Assembly (NCBI GenBank): GCA_013115145.1
Contig: JAAPAO010000154.1
Location: forward strand, 1-60,539
From: Perkinsus chesapeaki
Taxonomy: Eukaryota > Perkinsozoa > Perkinsida > Perkinsidae
Direction: 5' to 3'
DNA: 60,539 bases
Part shown: positions 46,243 to 57,441 of the stretch, piece by piece
Layout of the letters: the number at the start of each line of letters is the position of its first letter
Numbering within the stretch: the first letter of the stretch is position 1
The notes under the pieces: generated by a model
Seen by the model: the letters and a program-made list of their open reading frames with translations, nothing else
What the model was told of the DNA's origin: nothing
The model's database searches: none
Program-made: the position numbers and the translations under genes

Positions 46243-46609
46243 CTAGTCGTCTGGGATCGCAGTAGTGCGGAGACGCGATGGAAATTTTGGTAGAAAATTA
46301 GGCCGAAATGACACATTGGATTCTGGATTCGTTTTGGGGTCTTCAATTGTGACTTTGTCACTCGTGTCTCGATAGGGTATTCCTCGCCTTTGCAACTGAA
46401 TGGCCGACTCTGCTGGCGACACTTTAACAATGTAAAGTGCAACTTATCGAAGTTGTGTTGAATACGGAAGTGTTAGGTGCGCTGACGATGAGCCTTGTAG
46501 ACGACGGCGACCTTTGATGCAGTTCAATAAAGATGTTATTAATAACAGTAGGCAAAGCTATTTCCTTCACAGCTGCTTTATTGACAAACTGCAGGCTATC
46601 GCGAGGCAA
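46243..46609 (-). CDS. Possible small minus-strand gene, low support
   Basis: Two overlapping frames have coding-like composition. 46609-46425 reads QFVNKAAVKEIALPTVINN..RLIVSAPNTSVF. 46441-46243 reads KVSPAESAIQLQRRGIPYRD and ends TTAIPDD at a TAG. They cannot be joined by a credible intron (22 nt), so a frameshift or assembly error would be needed, and no ATG starts the first. It would break the one-strand order of this block. Confidence 0.25.
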
Positions 46610-46611
46610 AG

Positions 46612-47455
46612 ATGGAGGTGGAAGACGTTTCTGAGGGGGAGAAGGAGGTAAGGATGTTATAAGCTTATCAGGTCTATTGTTATTAGGTTACCGATGGTCT
46701 ATGGTATCCAGGGAGCAGGTTGATGCTCGGCTTTACCTGGCTTAAAAGATACGCTGCTGTTCGGCAAGATACGACTTTGGCGTTTGACAGAGTGAGTTGT
46801 TATGAAGAGCCTCTTTTTGTCTTGATAAAAAGTGCTGGCGTCTTGTCGAATTGTAACGGTTGAACTAGGAAAGCCGGTCCTACAGATGGCTTTGAATTTG
46901 AATGCGAATTCCTCTCCGCCTTTATCGTGGATGGAGAGACACCGTAACGAATGTACCTTACCAGAACTTAAAATTAACATTCACGTCGTCGATGACATCC
47001 TTAAAACATAGCGGACTTCCGAATCGAGTCCAGCGTTGTTAGTTGTATGATAAAGAGTTCCAGCAAATACTAGCGCTTTCCCAGGTGAGGACAATGCGTG
47101 CGATGAGCCAAAGTCCCAGCAAGTTCCGAATACAAGAGTCATCTTTACGAGGCCCAGATTTAGTTAACATCCGGAAGATGACAGCACCGATCGGTAGCCC
47201 TGCTCGAATGCTGAGTATCATCTTATCTCAGTCCCCCCACTGAAGGTTCGAGAGGCACTTCGGGAGCAAGGAGTGAGTTCAGAGCTTGTTCGCCATGAGC
47301 AATATGAGCGGAATTTCCAGGTCTGCTTCTCGCCTATACCGCCGCGGCCTGGCAAACCTGTTCATGGCTCTCAACCTGATCAAGGTGTGTATATGCCACT
47401 TGAAGGCCACCTTAAAGTGCATCGTATCACAGGTCGCTTGCTGTGTAGGTCCTGA
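46612..47455 (+). CDS. Multi-exon protein of unknown function
   Basis: ATG 46612 gives MEVEDVSEGEKE before a GTAAGG donor. The second exon (46688-46790) reads VTDGLWYPGSRLMLGFTWLK and ends FDR at GTGAGT. A later exon (about 47046-47194) reads YDKEFQQILALSQVRTMRAM and SLRGPDLVNIRKMTAPI. It joins across a 41-nt intron in phase to PPLKVREALREQGVSSELVR, then NFQVCFSPIPPRP. The exon between 46790 and 47046 is unsettled. Composition is hydrophilic and basic, without signal or membrane segments. I do not recognise the family. It is 0.5 kb upstream of HRQ1, same strand. Confidence 0.5.
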
Positions 47456-47940
47456 TGAAGCCCACAGCCGCGGTGTACGGAGAAGAAGAAGGCGTTCATC
47501 TTTGCAAGCTCGCGCAGAGCATGAGGAGTTCAAGTGATCAGGAGCCCGCCGACGTCCACGTTAGCCCTGTTGTCTCAGGCGGCGCGCTAGTGATGTGCTG
47601 CGTCTTTATGGGACTGTGAGGTCCACGCCACTCAATGACCGAAGAAATATATTGTAGCTTAATATCTTCAACTTGACCTTACCATGTGATGTCACTGTTG
47701 CTCTTGTTGTTGCTACTTCTTGGTTGTTGTGTTATGCTGAGTATTCAGACGTTACGAAGCTGGCGAGGACACTTTTCACGAAACACCGAATCAGCTCGAT
47801 TGCGGGAGATTTTTCCGAGTGGTGCCGATAGACTGCGAACCCCTTTCAGAGAAGTTTTGAGAGTTCCGAATTGCGTCGTCGACTCGACTTGTACTTGAAC
47901 AATCATTAGTTGATCGCAGCATTTTCGCTGTGTGATAGCC

Positions 47941-50900
47941 ATGAGCCCTGCCAAACGTCCGAGACAACTCGTATCTGTAAAGTCCTGCAGCAGCGGGCCT
48001 ACCACATCGCCTCAAAAACGGCTGAAGTCTCTCGGAGACATGACGCCCCTCGCCGCCAATGATGGCAATATCGAGGAGCTCTCAGTCAGCAGCAGCAGTA
48101 GCAGTGAGAGCAGTGAGAGCGAGGCCGACGTCAGCCCGGAACCGCTGGAGGCTTTGAGGGGGCTTAAGATGCAGAGCTGGTACAAGGATCAGATCAGACC
48201 AGTCGAGGAGGATCCTGGCTGCGGAGCTCGCTACGAGGAGGTCACCCCGCAACTCGCGGAGGCTCTCTCCGACACGATTATGAGCAATTATAAAAGGGTA
48301 GCTGGCTGTAAGATACTTTTGAGGTTGACTGGTCATCAGGTGCTCCATCGACATCGTGAAGGAGATAACATATCCTCCGGCCAAAGTGGACATTTGAGAC
48401 TTTACGCGCATCAAATCAAAGCAATCGAAGCCATAGCGTTAGAAGACAAGAATGTATGCCTCTGCACTGCGACTAGTAGCGGGAAGTCCCTTGCCTTCAA
48501 CTTGCCTATACTCAGCCAAATAGACAAACGTAAAGCCACCATTTGCGACGTGTCACCTGAGCGTATCAGATCCGGAAACCACCGCGCTCTACCTATATCC
48601 TACTAAAGCTCTTGCGCAGGACCAACTGCGTGTCCTTAAAGAACTTGTTGAAGGTAATGCCAAGTACCCTTCCTACCAATCTTACCATGGGAAGTCAGGT
48701 ACGGACATAGTGGTTACGACCCTCGACGGGGATTGTGATGCCACTGCGAGGGAAGTGGCGAGATCTCGGGCACAGGTGGTTCTGACGAACCCCGATATGG
48801 TACACTGCTCACTGCTACCGCAACACAAACGGTATCAAAGACTACTTGGAAATCTGAAGTTCGTAGTGGTTGATGAGTGCCATACGTATCGAGGAAGCTT
48901 CGGGAGCCATGTTGCTAATGTTATTAGACGGTAGGTTACTTATAATGCAAAGCGACTGGGCTTCAATGGTTCTAAAATCTCATTAAGATTTTGCAGACTC
49001 AATTTGACATAGTAGGCACTTGAGCTCAGTAGTCGGCAATGTAAGGAGGTGATAGAACAATAGCTTCGTGAAGTTGGATGGACTTCTAGGAAGTCCCAAG
49101 TTACTACTTTTTAGGCTTCGGCGCGCATTCGACTGGCATCAGAACAGGAAAGAATGTTCCGTGGAGAGGAGCCTGCGTTTCATTTGCTGCTCGGCAACAA
49201 TAGGGAATCCCTCCGAATTGATGGCAAATCTTACAGGTGAATTATACCTCGGGCCCCGAGGCTCGGGGATCTCTCGTTTGCGATGTGTAGGTCTCCGAAC
49301 TGATGCTATCACCACTATTGGAGTAGATGAGGATGGTGCTCCACGTGGACCAAGATGGATCGTTATCTGGAGCCCCCACGATTACAGTCAAGATAACAAA
49401 CCCACCACTGAAGATGCTGTTAAAGTAGATATCACTTTTAGCAGGATATTATTCTTCTTCTTCCCATCCCTCGGGTGGTGTGGCACGATAGCCTATAGGA
49501 TCCTAAAGCCGACTTAAGACTCTCTTAAGGCTCTTAAACTCTAGCTCGGAAGCTGCACGTGGAATGGATAGTCTAAGCCAATTTCGGCGCTGGACTATTA
49601 ACTCACACACACACTCACGCCGCCTTGAGAGGATACTCATATTACCGTATCTTCATGAAAATGGATGCCGTGGTGGAGATAGGATGGTATCAGTATCCCT
49701 GTATATCGTGAATAGTAGATAATATATAATTGGCTTATACAATGGTATTATATATCATCTACTATTCGCCTATTCATGCTTCCGTGTCATTGAACTTAAT
49801 ATTTCGCCGCTTTGTCTTCAGGACAAGATCACGGCGCACATTCTCAACACCGCTGTAGGACTGGGCCAAGAGACGTCCGCCGGTTTTGTGGCCGACACCT
49901 CGAAGCTGATGGCAGCGCTTGTCGAGATGGGTGTCAGGTAAATGGTGGATCCCTGAGGGGTTTGATATTCAGGATTTGTTTCACAGAACGATATGTTTCG
50001 CACGCTTCCGGCAAATGGTTGAAATAATGCTCTCGCGAGTGAGAGGCCTCATGGCGAAGGGTTCAGAGAAACAGGTCGGTCCGGCGCAAGGAATTTTACA
50101 AGGATGTTCATAGCAGGGGTTTCCTATCAAACTCCTCTCTATTATATCTCCTCCTCCGTATCACTAGTAATATACTTCCTATCAAACTCCTTTCTATTAT
50201 ATCTCCTCCTTCGTATCACTAGTAACATATTTCCTATCAAACTCCTTTCTATCATATCTCCTCCGTATCACTTCTCTTTCAATATGATCTATCACTTATT
50301 CTCGTTCAAGCTACGTTCCTGTGACCGATACCACTGTTCTCAGGTCGTATCTTATCGTAGTGGGTACACACAAGACTCTCGGCGTGAGATCGAGCATCAG
50401 ATATTTTCCCATCAAGTTCTGGGGGTTATCTGTACCAGTGCACTCGAGCTTGGTGTGGATATAGGCAGCTTGGACTGCTGCATATCGATGGGGTATCCTG
50501 GATCTAGTCATAGCCTACAACAGCAATTCGGACGTGCTGGAAGGGTGACCAGGGGATTATCAGATGCCTGGCTTAAAATGCCTCATTGGCTTCGACCTGA
50601 ATTAATTTTCTATCAAAATCGTACATACACATTTCCTTCTTAGCGTGATAGTTGTATGTTCGTAACGTGATGCGATAATGGTATTTCTCCACGATAGAGA
50701 GTCCAGAAGTGCCGATTAATAGCTCGCAATTAGCGACTGCAGCAGCTATTATTACTCCACTGAATTGCAATGAGTCTAGATGCATATTCGAGTTGTGACG
50801 AGCATTCCCATGCTGTGTCGCGTGGACATTGCCCTTTCTCCACTATTACGATCCACTTCTCTTTTCCCTCAGTCTGGTAGAGCAAGCCTCTGCATACTTG

Positions 50901-53211
50901 TTACCAGGGAGACCGACCCTATCGATCAATGGCTATCAGCCAAGCCGGAGCGTCTTGTAGAAAGCCTGAGGCAAGCCGAGGACGCTCCTGTGCAATGGGA
51001 CAATGAGCAGGTCGGGAATTTGAGGTGAAGGCGAGTAGCATCTAAAGGCCTCAGATACTTCCGAAGCATCTCGTGTGCGCTGATAACGAAGTTGAGTTTC
51101 GCAACCGAGAAGACGTTGAAAAGTAACCCTCTCAGGGATCATTAATTACAAACCTTGATGTAGATACTGGCCACCACCACAAGATGAGGAGCTTAAAAAG
51201 GCCTACAATGCGATGGTCGATAAAGCTAGGAAGGAGTCGCCATTTGTCAAAAGACCACATTCTAAAGTAAACGTGGTCACGTGGAAGCGATATCATTACA
51301 TTGGTTTGCTACTCCTTTTCAACGCCTGGTAACGGTCATGTAAACAGCTGAACACCGAATCGGGTCTGATCGAGGCCTCCTGTGAGAATACTTGCTAATA
51401 TTAATACATTATTCGACATATGATATGATCAGATTAACCTGCGAAGCATCGACAATAGGAGTATCAAAGTTGTGACGCCATCTGCTGATGCTCGAGAAGG
51501 CGATAAACAGATTGATGACATAGACTACAACAACGCTTTCTTCTACCTGTACAATTGCACACCTCCTTTGTATCTTACTCGCTTGTACCTTAGATACCCC
51601 GGTGCTACTTATATGAATCAAGGCACTGAATATAGGATTGTCGACTTGGATTTGAGATTCGACAGAGCTATTGCCCGACCAATGAAGTAAGAGTTAAAAA
51701 CTTCCCTTCGCAATACTATGAGATATCTCATCGAGTTTTATATTGGACGCATTGCTCCAGAGGAACATCAGATTTTCCCAGGAGCAATGCGTCTAATGTT
51801 CCTTTTAGCAACAGCAGCAGTGCTTTTACAGCACACTTCCTATTGAAATCGTAATTGTACCTCCGAACCCGGAGCACATCCCTCCGAACCCCAGGTGACT
51901 TACCTAAGGGACACTCACGAGCTTATAGCGAGAAATAGGGTGCTTGCATCCAGGCAGTCCTAGGATTTATTTTCTGGACGCTCAAATGCTGCCAAACCAC
52001 TTTTCCTTGCATTTCAGGCACGAGTACTACACGAAAAGTCGAGATATTACTGACGTGAACTTTTTGAACATTGAGAAAGAAGCGGCGGGTGAAGTACCGT
52101 ATCATATATCTGGGTCGTCGGTAGAAGCTGATGTGAATCTCAGATTCGGTAAGTAAATCGAGAAGGCATGTTGGCAACCGAAGCTAAGCCGCACCGCTCG
52201 GCATGAAATCATCTTCTGGTGCTCGAGGCTCGACTAAACGAGCTGGATTACTAATTAAAATTCCGGCTAAAATGTATATCAAGCTTCGATAAAAGAAGTT
52301 GTCTGCCATTCGTGGCGATAGTATCACATATTGTGTTTGAAATGAGGAACGCAAAATCGGCCTCATAAAGCCAGTGGCTCCAAGCCACTGGACCAACTCA
52401 AACTTCAGCCTCTACAACTTGAAGCTTCGACCATCTGGTAAGACAGCGTTCCTGAAGTTAGCCAATGAATATTATTCATACGAATGTCGCTGTTACATTG
52501 CCCGGTGAGATATCTTTCATCTTAGGTCGCGTTGAGATCTGCACTGAAGTGTATGGCTATAAGAAGTTTAATAAACAGACAGGAAAGATAGTCGAAACCA
52601 TCGGAGGGCTGGGTTTGCCAAAGGTCAAATATTACACCAAGGCAACGTGGATCGAGTTTGACAAGAGCTTTGCCAAGCAGTGGGATTCAGGAGATTTCCG
52701 GTACGGCGTTTCGGTCGTGTGCGCGTTATAATTCTGCTCGATGCACAGGGCTGTTCTTCACACAGTGAGTCATTTATGGTTAAGAGCGGTCAGAATTCAC
52801 CTTTTATGCGACCAAAGTGATGTGAGCACTCAGTGTCCAAGTATTGATGACGTACGAGAGAGGCCCTACACAGCAGTTATTTTTGATACTAAGATCGGAG
52901 GTGAGCGCCACCTGGCAGTTTCCTTGGGACTTCTTTTAGGCATCGGTGTGGCCTTGGCAACGTTCGGCCGATTAAACCAGCTCTTTGAGACCGCGCTCGA
53001 CATCGTGACTTCATGCGACTGTCTGGATGGTAAAGTTGATTCCCTCAATTCGTCGCTGAAACTTTAGTTCCGGTTAGGTTGTCCCAAATGCGTTCACTTA
53101 CCCACATGTGGTTCCTATAACGACCTTATCGACAAGCGTGGTGCGACGATACTTCTCATTGGGTTTGTGGAACATCTCAAGTCGAACTACAGTTCTACAA
53201 AAATTCATTGA
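47941..53211 (+). CDS. HRQ1-family (RecQ4-like) superfamily 2 DNA helicase
   Basis: HRQ1 helicases act in interstrand-crosslink repair and telomere maintenance. ATG 47941 starts a Lys/Ser-rich, acidic N-terminus. Motif I is TATSSGKS (near 48470). After a 44-nt intron comes LYLYPTKALAQDQ, then ILTNPDM-type VLTNPDMVHCSLLP, motif II DECHTYRG (DEAH is usual) and motif III CCSATIGNP. Later: DEDGAPRGP, RTICFARFRQ, then YRSGYTQDSRREIEH, SALELGVDIGSLD and QQQFGRAGR (motifs V, VI). C-terminal exons carry the DUF1998-type region: YPGATYM, VYGYKKFNK, SHLWLRAV, and the metal-binding CDCLDGCPKCVHLPTCG. All parts appear in order over about 18 exons. The TGA is at 53209-53211. The set looks complete and functional. 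Confidence 0.85.
50122..50280. repeat. Three tandem units of about 55 bp in an HRQ1 intron
   Basis: Each unit begins TTCCTATCAAACTCC, with starts near 50122, 50177 and 50232; the third is diverged at its end. Non-coding. Confidence 0.85.
51746..51803. repeat. Interlocked inverted repeats (pseudoknot topology) in an HRQ1 intron
   Basis: GACGCATTGCTCC (51746-51758) pairs with GGAGCAATGCGTC (51781-51793). AGGAACAT (51761-51768) pairs with ATGTTCCT (51796-51803). The order is stem 1, stem 2, stem 1 prime, stem 2 prime. Confidence 0.75.
52371..52393. repeat. Perfect 9-bp hairpin in an HRQ1 intron
   Basis: CCAGTGGCT, a 3-base loop CCA, then AGCCACTGG. It lies in the intron between the exons ending near 52152 and starting near 52527. 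Confidence 0.7.
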
Positions 53212-53951
53212 TGTTTCAATTAAACCTTCTAGCTTTGGTTTATCTCAAATGTTTCCACTTAACCGCTGGATAGATTGAGCACGTTTAGTTGACATACACC
53301 ACTGGTGGTGGTCTACTACTGCACCCCCTTTGGCTTTGAAGGACGAATGGCTTGAGTACGTTGGTGAACCAAGCATCGCCGCATTCTACGGTTGTCGAAG
53401 TATCTATATAGCGGTTTTCCGTTGCATATTGTGCGTTACACTCCCACTGAACCCGGGCATGTGGTGCCACTAAGTGCACTACTAACTTGATATGTATCCA
53501 GGCTGTGTATCCCAGCATACCCAGATCATCTGGGCTAGATTTGTAGAGTAAGCTGGCCCACTGTCACGGAGGGTTAGAAGTGGTGAGACTTCGGAAGCGA
53601 CTTGCCAGAAGTCCCCGTAATTCCCTGTGGTCGCTTAATCAAGTGTACGCATGCGCGGGTCATCGTGTCCCGGTGTCGAAGCCGCGAAGATAGAATGAGT
53701 CGGCGAAATTACGTTACTGTCGTCATTTCCTGAGTTTGTTCCGCGTTTTATCAATCTCAATGTTTAAGAAAAAACTCTCACACTGGCTTAATGAATGTCG
53801 CACGAGGTAACTAAACGTTGGCCCGTAATAATACGGGACAGAGACAGAGCCTTCGGTCACGAAGGCGCAGCTTAATTTTATGAATAAAGCTCAATGAGCT
53901 TAACTCATTATTCCATTATATCAGGCATACATGTAGAGGCCGAACTTGTGG
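53212..53951. other. Intergenic, hairpin-containing
   Basis: No gene is supported. Hairpins include CCCGTA-ATAA-TACGGG and GCCTTCG-GTCA-CGAAGGC near 53825-53870, and the odd palindrome AAGCTCA-A-TGAGCTT at 53887-53901. Confidence 0.5.
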
Positions 53952-53970
53952 TCGGGATGCTATTCCGGCA

Positions 53971-53987
53971 CCTATTCCGGGAATAGG
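53971..53987. repeat. Odd palindrome CCTATTCC-G-GGAATAGG (copy A)
   Basis: 8+1+8 bp, followed by an AGTGCC-CATCA-GGCACT hairpin. Both are conserved in copy B. Confidence 0.85.
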
Positions 53988-54362
53988 CATGCTGCTCACC
54001 ATTTGCATGGGTAGTGCCCATCAGGCACTCCTCTCGGATAGAGTATAGTGCTACGTAAGGGAGGCTTGTTCGTTAGAGCGTCTGAACTAGTGGGAACAGA
54101 TAGGGAAGAACCGTTAGGTATCTCCAGGATAGTACTACTAAAGTAGGTTGACTGTTGTCGAATAGTTGTTCTATAATTGTCATTGTATCATTGCCTTTTA
54201 TGTATTGATATCATCTAGCGCACAAGGCGCAATAGGTCTTATCTGCACCACTCCGGCTTCACTATTCCGTATTATTGCGCAATAGTTGGAGCTCGCAAGT
54301 TGCCTATTAACATGTAGTTGCGCTTTTCACCTTCTTTTATGATGTCCCCGATGCCCATTCCT

Positions 54363-54560
54363 TCACCGAGTCTGCAATTTGAAATTGCAGTTCAACTGGA
54401 GGACTACTTGAGGCTTAGTGAGCATGCGTGCAACTGTTGCACGCATTGATTGAATATAGTCAACTGACTCAACGACCAGTGCTCGTTCTTGCGCCTCTTC
54501 GTCGCTGCCTTCTTCGCCAGACAGCTGAAGTCTAGTTTCTTCAAGGGAAGTCAGCCCCAT
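54363..54560 (-). CDS. Conserved 65-aa frame divergent from GILT copy A
   Basis: It starts MGLTSLEETRLQLSGEEGSD, has an acidic Glu-rich first half and ends with a stretch encoded by two palindromes (TVARMLTK and NCNFKLQ). The frame is kept in copy B despite a 6-nt indel, which is mild support for coding. It is head-to-head with GILT, about 108 bp from the GILT ATG at 54668. No family is recognised, and it may be a promoter-region artefact. Confidence 0.35.
   Translation of the reverse strand: MGLTSLEETRLQLSGEEGSDEEAQERALVVESVDYIQSMRATVARMLTKPQVVLQLNCNFKLQTR
54372..54390. repeat. Odd palindrome CTGCAATTT-G-AAATTGCAG (copy A)
   Basis: 9+1+9 bp, perfect; identical in copy B at 57451-57469. Confidence 0.9.
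54424..54446. repeat. Odd palindrome, 11+1+11 bp (copy A, shortened right arm)
   Basis: ATGCGTGCAAC, centre T, GTTGCACGCAT. The left flank continues as in copy B (AGTGAGC) but its complement is missing on the right, so copy A is 6 nt shorter here. Confidence 0.9.
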
Positions 54561-54667
54561 TACAATCTGAAGACTTATGTGACACTGGCCGCTGCCATAT
54601 TGTTAATGAATTCAACCAGCTTGGCCTGATTGAAACTTGAGGACCGAACGTTTCAAACGTTTTTTGA

Positions 54668-55645
54668 ATGAATAGGGTTTATATCCTCAACGGCGGATTA
54701 TTTCCTCAGCTGCAAAATTTTCCAGATATGATGGCCCACATCATCCCCGCCATTTTCAGTATCACGCATCTCGCTGTCGCATTGGTTAACGTCGACCTTT
54801 ACTATGAGAGCCTCTGTCCGTATTGTCGAGACTTTATCACTGAGGACCTCAGCCATGTTATGAACCAGCCTGATTTGGAGAAGCATATCAATCTAACTTT
54901 TGTTCCCTATGGGAATGCGAAGTAAGCTGGTCCTCTCCACCTGATGTGAGCTCTACTCGTTCTTAGGATCAATGAAGCAACTAAGACCATCACTTGCCAA
55001 CATGGGAGAGACGAATGCCGTTTTAACTTTTATGAGGGTTGCATGATTGCCAAGGGAGGACAGGATCAGCTCAACACTTTTAGAGCTGTTTCTGCACTCG
55101 AGGGCAATAAAAAACTAACAGACGGTGCTGCTGAAGATGGTAAGAGTGGCATGACCCGTGGGTTTCACCGTGGAAGCCAGCGAACATCATGCATCATAAG
55201 CATGGATCTATTTCAGCATCCAGGACGTTTGGTCTTAACTTCAACGCTATTACGACTTGCAGGAATTCTGAAGAAGCCTACGAATTGCAGAGGGGATTCG
55301 CCAAAAGTAAGTGCGGCGCATATTCAGCACTTGTGTTATGCAGTTTGTATAACTCTTGCTTTAGCCGGAGTGTCCGGCTTACTCATTCTTTGCCTTCCGT
55401 TAGTGACTGAAGAAGCTAGACGAGACTTCGCGGAAAAGTATGTCCCATGGATCGTCGTAAACGGCAAACATATTGAAAGAGAAAAGTTCGCGGAGACCCT
55501 ATGCAAGGCTTTAAATGAGTGAGTTGTGGCAGTTTCATGGTTAGCTTATATGATCATATCCCCGCTCAGGGATCCCGCCAAGTGCGAAATGGCTGGTGGT
55601 CGTGGGTTTTTGAACCGTCCAATGCAAGAGGTATCTGAGGCTTAG
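54668..55645 (+). CDS. GILT-like thiol reductase, copy A
   Basis: GILT (gamma-interferon-inducible lysosomal thiol reductase) family enzymes reduce disulfides in acidic compartments. Exon 1 has a hydrophobic signal-type stretch (MAHIIPAIFSITHLAVALV) and VDLYYESLCPYCRDF with the CxxC active site. Exon 2 (from about 54967) has the GILT signature CQHGRDECRFNFYEGC. Exon 3 (about 55210-55309) reads FGLNFNAITTCRNSEEAYEL. Exon 4 (about 55402-55519) reads KYVPWIVVNGKHIE. Exon 5 (from about 55569) reads DPAKCEMAGGRGFLN and ends at TAG 55643-55645. Start may be the ATG at 54668 or the pair at 54728/54731. All GILT landmarks are present, so it is probably active; the edges of exons 2-3 are less certain. 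Confidence 0.85.
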
Positions 55646-55766
55646 TCCTCCGATGCCTAGTGCGTGCTCATTAGTTATGTTCGGTATAAATGTTAAGCTA
55701 TCAGCAATTCTACCACTAAACTCGTCACTTCGCTTGTATTAGAAAGAAGGCTTCTATGATGAGTTC

Positions 55767-55781
55767 GCAACTTGAAGTTGC
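55767..55781. repeat. Hairpin GCAACTT-G-AAGTTGC (copy A)
   Basis: 7+1+7 bp, perfect. In copy B (58851-58865) the second base pair changed from C-G to T-A by substitutions on both sides. Confidence 0.85.
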
Positions 55782-55866
55782 ATTTTGCTTGGATTGCGTT
55801 GTCTTAAGTGGTTTAATATTACCAGTAGGCAGGCGCTTAATCTTGAACTATAAGGACACATTGAAG

Positions 55867-55885
55867 TTCCATCCGTGTGATGGAA
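55867..55885. repeat. Hairpin TTCCATC-CGTGT-GATGGAA (copy A)
   Basis: 7-bp stem with a 5-base loop. In copy B (58960-58978) one pair changed from T-A to C-G on both arms; the loop is unchanged. Confidence 0.85.
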
Positions 55886-56009
55886 AGTTTTCACGTGTGG
55901 TCTTATGTATAGTTGACGGTGCAACCCTAAATTGACGGCCTTGTGGAGTCAAGGGCCTCGACCAACCATAGGCTGACAAATCGTTGAGTAAGGTCTATCG
56001 GCTGTTACA

Positions 56010-56086
56010 CCGCGGGGGTAACCTCCGCGGATGTTATTCCGCAACGGCCGCGTAAGGCCCGCGATTCCACCACTCAATGATTGAGT
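56010..56086. repeat. Palindrome chain downstream of copy A (cluster 3)
   Basis: CCGCGGGGGT-A-ACCTCCGCGG at 56010-56030 (one G-T pair) and ACTCAAT-G-ATTGAGT at 56072-56086, the latter overlapping a TGATTGA/TCAATCA hairpin. This stretch has no counterpart at the equivalent place after copy B. Confidence 0.8.
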
Positions 56087-56200
56087 CTCAATCAGCTCGT
56101 AGATTCACTTGTATTTTATTCAGTGAAATTTCATTTAATGGTTGATTATTTATGACAATTATGAAAACCTCGTTCGTTAATTCGTCTATTAATTGGCCGC

Positions 56201-56987
56201 GATACTATCTGTGATACATCACTCGACTAATATACTAAGTATATTATACTTTCAAAACTAGCCTTTAAAATCTGTTACTCATCTCATTCATGCCTAAAAG
56301 CTGGCATATGCCTCAATTCTACATTTTTTCCTACAGATTTCTGTACTATTGCGTTTTATATTGAACAAGGAAGCATTCCAGGTTTCCCAATCGCCAGGTG
56401 AGTCATGAAACTAGCTGATATACCCGCGGGTAGTTACCATCGGAAAGTCACATAAACAGTTAAACTTATTGTCCATATACGCTATTAATCCCATAACTGA
56501 GAGCCCAAGAACCATTGAGCAAAGAAAATATGAACATTTTCGTGACAGTTGCTTAAGAAAATCTGTGCGGTCACAGGAGTCCATGGAATTAAGATCAGGA
56601 TCTAAGCTACCTATCACACGTAAGACTAGCTCTAGAATGGGATCTAGATTGAGCCGCGTTGCTTTTTCCTCTCTCCCCATCTTCCAGAATTCCTGCACAT
56701 TCTACCGGGATCGATGACCCACTGAGGGTCCCTCTTCAAGTCTACCCTGGTCAATAATGACAACCGATGACAACAAGGTCAATAATGATACTCTAGATGG
56801 TACTCAATTAATTGCTTGTGAACCCCCTCATCTAGGAACCCAAGACGGTCAACCTGAACACCCTCCTGGAGTGCACCCACGAGACAGTTCTAAGGAGAAG
56901 GCCCCCGCATCTAGTCAAGGCCCTAAACGGCTGGTCAAAGGCCCCTGTGCTATTGTCAAATCTCGCTGCAAGACCCCCGCTGCGTCA
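56201..56987. other. Spacer between GILT copies, possible mobile-element debris
   Basis: Two plus frames (56586-56717, beginning MELRSGSKLPITRK, and 56757-56985, Pro/Lys-rich, beginning MTTDDNKVNND) resemble retroelement gag N-termini only in style. A minus frame, 56411-56698, has a hydrophobic segment. None can be assigned. Confidence 0.3.
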
Positions 56988-57027
56988 CCTTCCGTTAGTG
57001 ACTGAAGAAGCTAGACGAGACTTCGCG
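56988..57027 (+). pseudogene. 40-bp fossil of a third GILT copy
   Basis: It is identical to 55393-55432 of copy A (the end of intron 3 and start of exon 4, CTTCCGTTAGTGACTGAAG onward). It is directly followed, 3 nt later, by the first base of copy B. Confidence 0.9.
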
Positions 57028-57441
57028 AAATCGGGATGCTATTCCGGCACCTATTCCGGGAATAGGCATGCTGCTCACCATTTGCATGAGTAGTGCCCAT
57101 CAGGCACTCCTCTCGGATAGAGTATAGTGCTACGTAAGGGAGGCTTGTTCGTTAGAGCGTCTGAGCTAGTGGGAACAGATAGGGAAGAACCGTTAGGTAT
57201 CTCCAGGATAGTACTGCTATAGTAGGTTGACTGTTGTCGAATAGTTGTTCTATAATTGTCATTGTATCATTGCCTTTTATGTATTGATATCATCTAGCGC
57301 ACAAGGCGCAATGGGTCTTATCTACACCACTCCGGCTTCACTATTCCGTATTATTGCGCAATAGTTGGGGCTCGCAAGTTGCCTATTAACATGTAGTTGC
57401 GCTTTTCACCTTCTTTTATGATGTCCATGATGCCTATTCCT

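Larger units (their letters stand above)
53952..56200 (+). repeat. GILT duplication, copy A
   Basis: It begins TCGGGATGCTATTCCGG. It matches copy B closely to about 55660 and then more loosely, with indels, to about 56200 (shared ATGACAATTA-GAAAAC). Contents: palindromes, a conserved minus-strand frame, the GILT gene, and paired 3' hairpins. Confidence 0.9.

Noticed and set aside
46699-47221. Minus-strand frames opposite the unknown gene at 46612-47455
   Set aside because: The plus-strand exons have better donors, acceptors and phase agreement.
47686-47898. Leu-rich short plus frame before HRQ1
   Set aside because: Composition-driven (poly-Leu codons) and without context; probably 5' non-coding sequence.
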